From the NCBI RefSeq assembly GCF_000715075.1, contig NC_134102.1, positions 44,959,348 to 45,023,347 on the forward strand: a DNA stretch of 64,000 nt. Reading direction: 5' to 3'. Source of the DNA: Nicotiana tabacum (taxonomy: Eukaryota > Streptophyta > Magnoliopsida > Solanales > Solanaceae). The notes under the pieces were generated by a model. The model was not told the DNA's origin. It did no database searches and saw nothing but the letters and a program-made list of their open reading frames with translations. Position 1 is the stretch's first letter; every line of letters starts with the position of its first letter. Below are positions 23,644 to 34,120 of this stretch, in pieces. Both the position numbers and the translations under genes were made by a program.

Positions 23644-24050
23644 GATATAGTATGCATTTATCGATTATGGATCAAAGCGGACTTCCTTTCCCCTGACAGT
23701 GACAACCAAATCATTCATGAAGTCGGTCTCTAAGGCATTCACATAGAATTTCCTTGTCACTTCGTGATTGGATTTCTTAGCTCCTTAGAAAAGCGAATAC
23801 ATCCACTCGACATCAACCTTCCATAGAACTCGGGCCATCGACTTTCAAGGTCGGCCAAAGGAATGCCTTTTTCCTTGATAATGCTTCTACTCAATTGTCT
23901 GTCATAGCGGTGGGAACACCTTAGTGATGAGAATGTATCCCGATCAAAGTACTCCTCTTGGGCAACTTAGTCTGCATATTCTTGAACAATTTTGTTTGAT
24001 GTCGAAGCTATTTTCAAGCTCAAAGTACCTACAAAGGGGTAAATATATTA
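23644..24050 (-). pseudogene. Additional ORF of element A, N-terminal part
   Basis: The minus strand read from 24040 leftwards gives, across frameshifts, FDRDTFSS, HRYDRQLSRSIIKEK, a DLESRWPEF-like segment, then EFYVNALETDFMNDLVVTV and RGKEVRFDP. The FYxNA...VRGKEVRFDP pattern is typical of the N-terminal half of the putative plant transposon protein domain whose C-terminal part lies at 14383-15104. At least one stop and two frame changes are present. The split is explained by element H inserting between the two halves. Confidence 0.68.
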
Positions 24051-25179
24051 ACACCTGTATGGATACTTAAATCATTGTTTTATGATGTATTTAGGCCAAA
24101 GAAAGGGATCAAAAAGGTTTTGGATCAAAACTGACAGAGCCACAATTTTTTTGCCTGGGGGATACTGAATCGCAGTCGCGAAATTGATCATTGCGATAGC
24201 GAAGAACAAATTATTTTTAGCATACTTAGAGCTCTGCGATCGCGGATAAGCCATCGTTATCGCGAAGGGAAATTTTCTTATCAGTAGAATTAGACCTACG
24301 CGATCGCGGAATAGGGCATCACGATCGCGAAGGACTTCTTCCTCGCCCATACATAGTTCTTTTAGGCTTTTTCTCAAACAGTTTGTGTGCACTAATGTTT
24401 TGTTCGTTTTTAGTCCGTTTTAGCATACATGTTGCCCATATTTTGTCAATAATAAAATTCTCACACTCAACCAACCTCACCCAATAAGCAAGATCAACTT
24501 TCACATACAATATTGACATCAAAGATCTTAAATTTAAGCCCTAAGCATGAGAAACCATTTCTTTTTCTTCCACTAATTTAGCACAAAGAAGAATAGTAAA
24601 TGATTTTAAGGAAGAGGAGAGTTCGAAAGCACATACCTTTGAGAATGAAGAGTGGAGATTGCAATGGAATTGAAGAATGGAGAGTTGGAGACGATTTTGG
24701 GGTTAGGGGAGTGGGGAGAACCGTTTCTATTTTTGGCAGAAGTGGTTTCCCCACTGATTTCCAGTTTTTTAATTGTTGGGCACTTACCTGGGTAAACCGC
24801 GATTGCACCCGTTTGCGACCGATGGGTGCATTCGCGAAGAACAAATATTTCCCTGGGACGCGCAACCGCGTCTGCATCCTCGCGATCATGAAGTAATAAG
24901 GAAATAACTTATTCTTCGCGATCGCATGACTCTGTCCGTGAACGCGATATACTGCAGTTTTTTGCAATCTCATCAACTACTGGTTTTGGGGTTGTCCGAA
25001 TCACCCAACCTGCTCAAATCAACTCCAAAAAAATGTGAAACTTTACAAATTAGTCAAAAATAATATACTAAACTATTCTAAAAAAGAAAATTTTAAAAAC
25101 GACTTAAATTTTGAAAACGATGGATTGCCTCCCACCAAATGCCGCATTTAACGTCGTGGAATGAATTGAGTTAAATTTA
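24051..25179 (-). other. Non-coding central region of element A with CG-rich modules
   Basis: Contains two clusters of CGCGATCGCGGA-type words (24170-24330 and 24790-24950) and the segment GATTGCCTCCCACCAAATGC followed by CATTTAACGTCG (25118-25155), a conserved word of Athila-like elements in Solanaceae as far as I know them. RT and integrase domains expected here in a full element are absent. The small open frames (for example 24976-24578) look fortuitous. Confidence 0.5.
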
Positions 25180-25855
25180 TCACTTTTCTCTCCACTTGGA
25201 GGATATGAATTGGGCACCTAACTTGGACTCAAGTTTGTGACCACGAGCGGTAGGGGTTGGTATGTAGATGATCAAGCCAAACATCAATTTCTTCATTTTA
25301 TCTTTCTTGGCTTTTCTTTGAGGAATGGCATTTTGCGTTCTTGAACTTTCAAATTGCAAGATGTATGGTTCTTGTCGTTCTTCTTTGCACTCACACATAG
25401 ATTCACATGGCTCAGTTCCCATATCACCATATAATTCCAAAGTTGAAAAATATTTAGAATGAGATAACAACCTCCCAACTTGTAACATTTTTTGAATTTT
25501 GACATCCTCTTTTTTCTCTGGACTAGAGTCAATTTCAACCATCTTTTCAATTATGCTGATTGACTCTAATTTTATTTTTTTTCAGCATCACCAGCAAGCA
25601 TGGAGTCGATTGACGGATTTTAATTCTTAATTCAAGCTCCAAACCATTATGGAGACTATTTTCCAAGATCTCGTCTAAGGCTTTTTGCTCTTTGTTTATT
25701 TCTTCAAGTAGGTACTTTATCATGAGCTTAAACTCTTCATTTTGCCCATGCTTATTTTCTTGCACTTTCAAATACCTACAGATGTCAAAACCAAAAGTAG
25801 AATCGTCATAGTGTGGGTTCAGGGAAGGGAATGACAAACAAGCACAATTGCCCAA
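25180..25855 (-). pseudogene. Short gag-region ORFs of element A
   Basis: Two minus-strand frames, 25855-25547 (102 codons) and 25542-25180 (120 codons), follow each other with a break at about 25545. The first has an acidic/helical segment (KYLLEEINKEQKALDEILEN), the second ends TPTARGHKLESKLGAQFISS and KWREK. I know this ending from Solanaceae Athila-like derivatives, but it is not a canonical gag domain, and no zinc knuckle or protease is visible. Their place right after the primer site and leader suggests a remnant of, or replacement for, gag. Function unknown. Confidence 0.55.
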
Positions 25856-26187
25856 ATGGCAATTTTGACCACCACACCTATCACATATATTTCACTCATA
25901 AGTTTGAGATTGTACGCACAATACGCCCCCGGGAGAATTTAAATAATTTTTTCAAGAGTGTGGTCCTCCAAAATAAGGACAGGGGTCATCAAAGTATGAA
26001 CAACTACCCTCCGACAAATGTTTATTATGTGATGCCATTTTCAAAAACTAAGAAATAAACAAGAAAATAAACAAGAAGACACACAAGAAAATAAATAAAG
26101 ATAATAAAAATGACTACACAAAATTTTCAAGTTTAGACCAAAGCACGTACGGTTACTTCCCAAATATCCTAAATGCGCCAATTTATT
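25856..26187 (-). other. Leader region of element A
   Basis: AT-rich spacer between the primer site and the first short ORF, with the repeated words AAGAAAATAAACAAGAA near 26060. No gene seen. Confidence 0.5.
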
Positions 26188-26204
26188 CCCCGACAACGAC
26201 GCCA
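26188..26204 (-). other. Primer binding site of element A, tRNA-Asp type
   Basis: The plus strand CCCCGACAACGACGCCA is the reverse complement of TGGCGTCGTTGTCGGGG, two transitions away from the Athila primer site TGGCGCCGTTGCCGGGG. It lies 4 bp from the LTR edge and fixes the minus orientation and clade of element A. Confidence 0.85.
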
Positions 26205-26208
26205 ATTT

Positions 26209-27261
26209 TGTTGACGTCCAAATCTATTCCTCAAAGAGTAAGTGGACACGGTCGCATGCAGTATAATATACCCAACTATGAGTCGGGGTCGAATCCCACA
26301 GGAAACAATATGTAGGCGATTAGACAAGTAAGAGAATTATCGTTTTTTATGATAAGCCAAACACTAATAGGTGTTTTTGAGAAAATATAATAACTAATGC
26401 AAATATATAAACTAACCTAGAAAGCAAGTAAAATGATCAATGGCTACAAGCATGGACACGAGTGAAGTTACACTCAAGTAATGATCCAATGTATTTCACG
26501 ATTTTACAAATATGAGCGAGTTTATGTTAATTAGCCTTGGATATTAATTCTATATTAGCTTCTTCCAAAGACTAACAAGACTTTCTAATTGAATTATCTC
26601 TAAAACAATTATGACAATTAAGGATACCCGAATATGGCTACAAGTAGTTCAATCCTATCCCTAGATAGAATCTATAAAGTGAGGGTTAACGCCTCAAGTT
26701 TTTGTTAATTATTCTTTCCCAATCCCAAGTTTGCCTTTTCCAATCCTAAACCAAAGTTAATGGTCAAATTCTAGGGTTAGCTAATCCTTTCGGAAACATT
26801 AAAGAACAAGAATGATTATATAAATAATAACTCACTTCATAATTAATAAGAATCATTCAATACATAAGCATAACAAGAGATTTAATCCAAACTTTAATAA
26901 TTAATATTCCCATAAATAAGAGTCAAGTAATGGAATAAATACTACACAGTTATATATTAAAAACAAAGCAAGGAATTGAAGAAATGAGTAAAAGGTTAAG
27001 AATTTCTCATCCAAAGACTTCAAATCTTCAATCCCCAAGTGTTGTGCAAGAAACTCTAGCTCCTTGTAAAATCCGCCAAAGATTGCCAAAGATATTTTCC
27101 AAATGAGCTGGGCCGAGTATTAAATGGTTTGGGAGTCAAAAACGTGAAATGTCAATTTTGTCCAGATTCTGCCAGTTATTATGCTACGCGATCACGTGAA
27201 ACAACCTCACAAAAGTCTTAAGTATAAAGAAAAGATAAGTTGTTAAAATACCAACTTATCA
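26209..27261 (-). repeat. 5' LTR of element A
   Basis: Plus orientation TGTTGACGTCC ... AACTTATCA, giving TG/CA ends of 1,053 bp. Shares its right half with 10713-11145 plus the end near 12500. Compared with the left LTR (Mutator-like insert excluded), it lacks about 450 bp between GTGAAACAAC (27204) and CTCACAAAAG, so it has an internal deletion that removed most of its CG-rich module. Confidence 0.82.
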
Positions 27262-27907
27262 AATTGCTCTACGAAGAATGCAAAGATAGTATATAGAAGA
27301 TGAACCTCACTGATGCACAAACTACTTAAGTTCCTTTCTTTTGTGAACCTTAAATCTTCATAATGAAATTTTTTGATCTGCATTTGAATTGAAATCACAA
27401 AATATATAAAACAAGATTTATGATGATCAGACAGAACACGCTGCTATTTAGTCATGGAGCTACTGACAAGCAAAATCGCAACCTTGTCAATCAGCAACAA
27501 ACCAGTTTGTAATACTCTTGCACATAAGGTAACAACTTAAGGATGTTGCAATGAATACATATGAGAGCCGCCTAGGGTTATCAATAAGAGAAGACAACTA
27601 CAGCATGTTAGGAGGACCTTGGAAAGCTTAGAAACATTACTCCCTTCAAATTTGTTGTAGAGTAAAATAGCAGCAATGATTATTTTCTATAGCACTTCTG
27701 CATTCTTGATAAACCTCGAGACAAAATGCTGCAGGTAAAGAATACGAAAATATAAAATCAGTTTATTCTCCTGATACAGAAGTTAAAAAACCAAGAAGTT
27801 TATTCTACTAGATACGTCTTTGTTCTCTGCCAAAAGAAAAAAGAGAGTGATCAACATTCGTAGAGAAAAAAGTGAAAAAAAGGAAAACATTGCGGAAGCA
27901 AAAATAT
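27262..27907. other. Non-LTR stretch, possible host-gene 3' end (minus strand)
   Basis: About 650 bp that matches no other part of the window. On the minus strand TATTCTTTACCTGCAG (about 27743-27728) is a good splice acceptor, followed by a 14-codon frame HFVSRFIKNAEVL ending at a stop, then AT-rich sequence that could be a 3' UTR. The reading is too short to identify a gene. It may equally be intergenic DNA flanking element A. Confidence 0.25.
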
Positions 27908-28204
27908 TGTCACAACCCAAAATCTCACCAAATCGTGATGACACATAACCCAACCTGCTAAGTAAGCCAACTAACATATATACAATCTAAACGAGAAATC
28001 ATCCAATAAATAATATAAGAATGCGAAAATCAATACAACAATCCCAGGGACTGATAGTACAAGTCATGAGTAAGTAAGAATATGAATACAATATTAACAT
28101 GACGAGAAGATTACATCATCTAATTGGAATATACATAAACATAAATACAATTCCTAAACTACCATGAAAAAGGTGGTAGCTTGTATGTGGAGCGCTGATA
28201 AATC
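27908..28204 (-). repeat. LTR fragment
   Basis: Begins TGTCACAACCCAAAATCTC and contains ACCCAACCTGCTAAGTAAGC, matching the 3' end of the H-type LTR family in minus orientation. Truncated after 300 bp by the next LTR fragment. Confidence 0.65.
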
Positions 28205-28667
28205 TGTCACGACCCAAAATCCAACTAGTCATGATGGTACCTAATCCAATCCACTAGGTAAGCCAATTTAATAATAATCCAATTTCAAATGAGATCTACT
28301 GAGAAAATAATGATAATATAATTAAACTCTTATACAACGAATCCCCAAGGACTAGTAGTATAAATCATGAGCTTCTAAGATTCAAAGTTTACAAAGCTAG
28401 TATGAATTAAATATATCATCTGTACATAAATAGATTTTTAAAAATCTAAAGCTACCATGAACAAGAGACAGCTATCACCGGAAACCCAGGTTTATCTCAC
28501 AGCCAGCTTCCGCCATACACAACAATATGAGCTCCAAAATCTGCACGCAAGGTGCAGAAGTGTATTATGAGTACAACTGATCTCATATACTCAATAAGTA
28601 ACAAACCTAACCTTAGGTTGAAAGTAGTGACGAGCTTGGACAACACAAGTAAAAGCAACACAAGTAA
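28205..28667 (-). repeat. H-family LTR fragment
   Basis: Begins TGTCACGACCCAAAATCC. It is the reverse complement of the end of the 15,105-18,336 LTR type and parallels 36,380-36,820 through TTAGGTTGAAAGTAGTGACG. It is interrupted at 28668 by the CACTA element. Confidence 0.75.
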
Positions 28668-28689
28668 CACTACTGGAAAATGGCAGAAT

Positions 28690-29175
28690 TTTGACCGCCA
28701 AAATGGTCGGAAATCGGTCAAAAATCACGAATTTCCGACTACTTTCCAACCGAAATTGGTCGGTCGGAAAACAGTTGGTCGGAAAATAATTTTCGACCGA
28801 ATCCGTCGGTGATTTCCGACCGAAGTAGTCGTAACGTTCAAAAAGGTCAGACGACCAAATATTTTCATATTTTCGACCAAAGCGGTTGAAATTTTACCGA
28901 CCGAATCAGTCGTAATAATATAAATAAAAATAATTACTTATTTAAAACTAAATAATAAAAATATATAAATTTCCGACCGAATCGGTCGGAAATTAATAAT
29001 TAAAAAATAAAATTTATTTAATTTCTGACAGAATTCGTCAAAAACTGTTAAATATTAATAATTATTTTTTTAAATTTCCGACCGAATTGGTCAGAAATCT
29101 GGGAGTTTTTTGTAAAATCTGGGCAGCTGTCCGACTGTTTCCGTCGGAAATCAGTCGGAATTTTCTGTAAAACTG
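28690..29175. repeat. CACTA subterminal repeat array
   Basis: Roughly a dozen degenerate, often paired copies of CCGACCGAATCGGTCGG, separated by AT-rich spacers. They are inverted-repeat rich and typical of the transposase-binding region of CACTA elements. Confidence 0.85.
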
Positions 29176-29499
29176 GACAGAATTCTGCCCAATTTTGAGC
29201 CACACCACCTGTCAAACTATAACAATACAATAATGCTAATAATCAATCAACAAATATAACATCTAAACCAATAATACCAACTAGTAACACAATCTAAACC
29301 AATAATACCAACCACTAACATAATCTAAACCAATAATTCCAACCATTTACACAATCTAAACCAATAATACCAACCATTAAACTTAACAATTTTGGATATA
29401 AAAACATCCAAATAGTAGCCCACATTCAAGTTTAAAAGAAAAACATAAAGTTGTCTCTCACAATCAAGTTTACCAATCAACCAAAACACCACACCTAAA

Positions 29500-30412
29500 C
29501 TACGACACATCAGATTTAGTTTGTTCATACTCATCATTAGATAGATCATGCCCATGTTTTCTCATGAATTTCTGCATCTTAACAAATACTCCGAATTGGG
29601 AGTCCAACTGTTGCTTCAAATCACGAATTTCCTTTCTCATATCTTCCATTTGTTCTTGATTTTGAGAAAAAGAAGAATTGGCTAAGAGTGACTTTAGATG
29701 ACCTGTAGGTCGACATACGCCAAGTCAGTAGACTCTGCTTTTGTTTACTCCACCTGCTGCCTCTGTCTATAATGAAGCCATATCATCAGGTGTTTGTTGA
29801 ATTGAAGGAGGCTGAGTTTGTTGCCATTCTTCCACCCTTTTATGATAATCTTCCTGAAATGAAAACCTAACTATTTTGTAAACAAACTAATATTAATAAA
29901 TCATAAATAATTATGAAGTTAGTATTTTACATATGTGTCCAACGCACACGTCTCCACCTAGTGTTCTCTTGTACCATCCTTCTTCTTTTTCTTATGCATC
30001 TCCTCGAAGACCTCAGCGTGGCTTATATCTCGCCCTCTTTCATTTTCCTTCATAACAAAAAGTATGAGTTAGACATTACAATCGTGAAACTCTATTTGTA
30101 AAACTAAGAAAAATTTTATAAGTAATTACCAATCTTAGTTTATGGGTCTCAAATTTAATAAAACCTCCTGTGTGCAACGAGCCACCTTTACTGGAGGCAC
30201 GGTTTGCCTTTGCTTGTTCACTCTTCTTCTTCCATTATGCGGTAGTCCATTTTTCAAGAAGTTTATCCCAAACATCTTCTCTTAACCACTTCGGCTTTTT
30301 ACCAGCATTCCGATCAGTGAACAAAGTATCTTTAATCCGCTTAGCAGCCTTCTTCTCGAAAATATTATTTATTTCATTTTGATGCTAAGGATGCCATGTA
30401 CACTTTGTCTAC
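29500..30412 (-). pseudogene. CACTA second protein (Transposase_24 / Ptta-En-Spm) relic
   Basis: Reading leftwards from 30412: HQNEINNIFEKKAAKRIKDT, the tryptophan-rich KPKWLREDVWDKLLEKW, then SLHTGGFIKFETHKLRL. The HTGG motif is typical of the Pfam plant transposase (Ptta/En/Spm) domain. After an apparent intron comes GRDISHAEVFEEMHKKKK (about 30040-29970). Then the acceptor TTTTCATTTCAG (about 29860) precedes EDYHKRVEEWQQTQ. The last exon encodes a coiled-coil-like tail (EMRKEIRDLKQQLDSQFG) to about 29515. In-frame stops (in the first exon and after REH) show decay. The exon structure is inferred from protein-like stretches. Confidence 0.75.
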
Positions 30413-30499
30413 AATATAAAAAAGTAACATTAGATGAAGATATATATGAATCAATGGTAGATCTAATATAAAAGTCCGTAATATATATGAATATATACT

Positions 30500-30850
30500 T
30501 ACTTATAATAAGGTTGGACCTCAGGGCAATTCAACAATACATGTGTTGTAGCTGACTTTAGCTCCATCTCAGACAACCTTTGCCGTGGACTATTTTTTGG
30601 ACATCCTTTCGCTGATTGATTAAAAATGGAAAAGGGTGGTGCCAAAGGATCGATTTCGCCTCCATCGTCATGTCGATTCGGTTCTATTTCTCAAACATGG
30701 CATATCATGTTCAAAATAGTATGAACAGAAATAAGATATTTCTTTAGCCATATATGCCTCGCATATCGAACCTCAATTCTTGATCTATTTTTTATGGTAG
30801 TTTACATTTGCCAATAGTCCTGCACAATGTTATTTTTAGACCAAATAATC
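30500..30850 (-). pseudogene. CACTA main transposase C-terminal fragment (DUF4218-like)
   Basis: The minus strand reads RIEVRYARHIWLKKYL, a DDGGEIDPLAPPF segment, then RQRLSEMELKSATTHVLLNC and PEVQPYY. The SEMELxSATTHVLLNC..VxPY pattern is the end of the TNPD-type transposase as known from plant CACTA elements. Only the last ~110 codons remain, with stops (after DYWQM and after MICHV). The catalytic part would lie to the right and is lost at the junction. Confidence 0.72.
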
Positions 30851-30880
30851 TTTAAAGCAAATACAAAAGGTAAATGATTA

Positions 30881-31078
30881 AATGCCATTTGATGGTAGGC
30901 TATAATCTCATATTTTAGTCGAATATTACATTCTAATTTACTGTACTTTAGTTGAGTTTGAGCTTTAAACGCTAGTGTTTTACACTAATTGTTTATTTTA
31001 TGCCTTGTATGAGTGATTTCGAGCTATGTAGATGTTATGGAATGAATTCAACTGATTTGGAGCTTTGAAGTCTGAGTA
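30881..31078. other. Junction DNA between CACTA and gypsy pol
   Basis: About 200 bp of AT-rich sequence (GAGTTTGAGCTTTAAACGC, TGCCTTGTATGAGTG) matching neither the CACTA nor gypsy protease/RT. The gypsy coding sequence starts abruptly at the methionine that normally lies inside the RT region (RMAPAELKELK), so the upstream polyprotein was lost here. Confidence 0.45.
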
Positions 31079-33851
31079 ATGGCACTTGCCGAATTGAAGG
31101 AGTTGAAGGAGCAGTTAAAAGATTTGCTAGAGAAAGGTTTCATCAGGCCCAATACCTCATCTTGGGGTGCACCGGTACTGTTTGTATGGAAGAAAGACGG
31201 ATCGCTGAGGATGTGTATCGATTATAGGCAGCTGAACAAGGTAAATATTAAGAATAAGTATCCACTTCCAAGGATAGATGACTTATTTGATCAGTTGCAG
31301 GGAGTTAGATACTTTTCAAAGATAGATTTGAGGTCGGGGTACCACCAGGTCAGAGTTCGGGAGAAAGATATTCCCAAGACAGCCTTCAGAACCCCATATG
31401 GCCACTTCAAGTTCCTTGTCATGTCCTTTGGTTTGACGAATGCACCTTCCGTATTCATGGACTTAATGAATAGGCTATTCTGGCCTTTTTTAGATTTGGT
31501 CGTGATAGTATTTATTGATGATATTCTGGTTTATTCACGTTCAGAGGCTGAGCATGCAGACCACATGCGAGTGGTACTCCAAACCCTCCGTGATTGTAAA
31601 TTATATGCTAAGTTTTCTAAATGTGAGTTCTGGTTGAAGTCTGTAGCATTCTTGGGGCACATTGTATCCGATGGAGGTATAAAAGTAGACACTCAGAAGA
31701 TTGAGGTTGTGAAATCCTGGCCTAGACCTACCATTCCGACAGAGGTTCGTAGCTTTCTAGGCTTAGCAAGATACTACCGGAGGTTCGTAGAGGGTTTTTC
31801 TTCCCTTTCGACACCATTGACGAAGTTGACGCAGAAAGCAACTAAGTTTCAGTGGACAGAGGCTTGCGAGCAGAGTTTCCAAGAGCTTAAGAATAGGTTG
31901 ACCTTAGCGCCAGTTCTAACACTTCCAGAGGGTCCAGATGGTTATGCCAGGTATTGTGATGCCTCAAGTGTCGGGTTAGGATGTGTCCTGATGCATCATG
32001 GGAAGGTAATTGCGTATGCTTCAAGGCAGTTAAGGAAGCACGAGCGGAATTATCCGACCCACGACCTCGAGTTAGCTGCGGTTGTCCGTGCACTTAAGAT
32101 ATGGCAGCATTATTTATATGGTGTTCATGTTGATGTATTCACAGATCATAAAAGCCTGCAATATATCTTCAAGCAAAAAGAGTTGAATTTGCGACAGAGG
32201 CGATGGCTTGAGTTATTGAAAGATTACGATGTTAACATTCTCTACCATCCAGGGAAAGCTAATGTTGTAGCAGATGCCTTAAGTCACCGATCTATGGGTA
32301 GCTTAGCACATGTAGAGGCCAAGAAAAGATAATTAACTAGAGAGATTCATCAATTGGCTTGTTTGGGGGTTCGGTTAGTAGACACTGGCGATGGTGGAGT
32401 TGTACTCCAAAATACTGCAAATCATCTCTCATAGCTGAAGTAAAAGAGAGGCAGTACGAGGACCCATCGTTGGTCGAGTTGAGAGAGCGAGTTCCTCACC
32501 AGAAGAAGCCGTTGTTATAGCTCAATGGAGATGGGGTTCTCAAATATAGGGGCCGTCTGTGTGTTGCAGATGTAGCAGGGCTACGAGATAGGATTATGTC
32601 AGAGGCACATTATTCGTGGTACTCCATTCATCCTAGGTCGACGAAAATGTACCATGACATTAAGGATGTGTACTAGTGGAACGATATGAAGAAGAATATT
32701 GCTGAGTTTTTCGCTCAGTGTCCTAGTTTCCAGCAGGTAAAGGTGGAGCACCAGAAGCCCGGAGGGCTAATGCATACTATAGAGCTCCCGACGTGGAAAT
32801 GGGAGGCGATAAACATGGACTTTGTCACGGGTTTACCTCGTTCTCATCATAAGTTCGATTCTGTATGGGTGATAGTTGATAGGCTCACGAAATCAGCTCA
32901 TTTACTCCCGGTCAGATCTACATATACAGCAGGAGATTATGCAAAGTTATATATTAAGGAGATAGTGCGGCTACACGGAGTACCAGTATCTATTATATCT
33001 GACCATGGGGCCCAGTTTACAAAACATATTTGGAGGTCATTTCAGAGAGGTCTAGGGACTCAGGTGAATTTTAGCACAACTTTTCATCCACAGACTGATG
33101 GACAAGCCGAGCGCACAATTCAGATGCTCGAGGATATGTTACGAGCATGTGTGTTGGATTTTAAAAGAAGTTGGGATGAACATTTACCTCTTATCGAGTT
33201 TGCATATAATAACAGTTACCACTCTAGTATCCAGATGGCTCCGTATGAGGCTTTGTATGGGCATAAGTGCAGATCTCCTATAGGGTGGTTTGATGTTGGA
33301 GAATTTGGGTTACATGGGCCAGACCTGGTTCAGTAGGCCATAGAGAAAGTAAACTTATCCGGGAGCGACTGTTGATAGCCCAGAATCGTCAGAAGTCATA
33401 TTCTGATGTGTGGCGATGAGACTTAGAGTTCGGGGTTAATGACTGGGTATTTTTAAAAGTGTCACCTATAAAGGGCATGATGAGGTTTGGCAAGAAAGGC
33501 AAGCTTAGCCCACGGTATATTCGGCCTTATAGGATCATTCGGAGAGTGGGCCAAGTAGCTTATGAGTGATAATTGCCCTCGGAATTGGAGTCTGTCCATC
33601 CGTTTTTCCGCGTATCTATGTTACGGAAGTGCATTGGCGATCCTACCCGAGTAGTGCCCATAGATGATTTATAGATTATGGAGCACTTATCATACGAGGA
33701 AATTCCAGTTACCATCCTAGACCGATAAATCCGTAAGCTACGAAATAAGGAGGTAGCCTCCGTGAAGGTTTTATGGAGAAGCAAGAATGTAGAAGAGATG
33801 ACGTGGGAAACGGGGGAGGAAATGAAGTCTAAATACCCCCACCTATTTTAA
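31079..33851 (+). pseudogene. Ty3/gypsy pol relic: RT, RNase H, integrase, C-terminal domain
   Basis: A 417-codon open stretch (31079-32332) contains nearly the whole RT ([33 protein letters not shown]) and RNase H ([24 protein letters not shown]). RNase H ends with a stop at 32330, then the integrase N-terminal finger region is broken by stops and frameshifts. The integrase core is open at 32686-33336 with all three acidic positions visible (NMDFV, ISDHGAQF, QTDGQAERT). After a TAG in place of Gln and a small deletion, the C-terminal domain follows with several stops (SVHPFFRVSMLRK, VLWRSKNVEE), ending at the TAA at 33849. Related to the 1-2540 relic but a different lineage by sequence. It has no gag or protease. 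Confidence 0.93.
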
Positions 33852-34120
33852 ACGAAGATATGGCTCGAGGTGGGATACCTCAGTGCTTTTAGGCCAGTGG
33901 GTCGTCAGGTAAGCTCTTATTTTTGACTTACAGAATTTATAATGGACAACTGTGTGAAGCCAAGTATTGCTATTTATAGACACCATGTGTGGCATGTATA
34001 GTATATTTTCTGGCTGCGTACAAGTTGGTTTTAGTCTAGTGTACGGAGGAGACTCTGGCAAAATTTTCCCAAAGTCTCTATGAGTAAACATTCGAGGACA
34101 AATGTTTAAGGGGGTAAGGA
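33852..34120 (+). other. 3' untranslated region and polypurine tract
   Basis: Ends with CATTCGAGGACAAATGTTTA followed by AGGGGGTAAGGA, the polypurine tract directly before the LTR start TGTTACATCTCACGC at 34121. Confidence 0.8.

Larger units (their letters stand above)
28668..30880 (-). mobile_element. Truncated CACTA (En/Spm-type) transposon
   Basis: Starts with the terminal motif CACTACTGGAAAATGGC, preceded by the possible 3 bp target site TAA. The first 500 bp carry many subterminal repeats of TTTCCGACCGAATCGGTCGG and TGGTCGGAAAT in both orientations, as expected for transposase binding at CACTA ends. Minus-strand transposase-like coding relics follow. No matching right end (TTTTCCAGTAGTG) is present; the element is cut at about 30880 near the join to gypsy pol. 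Confidence 0.88.
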
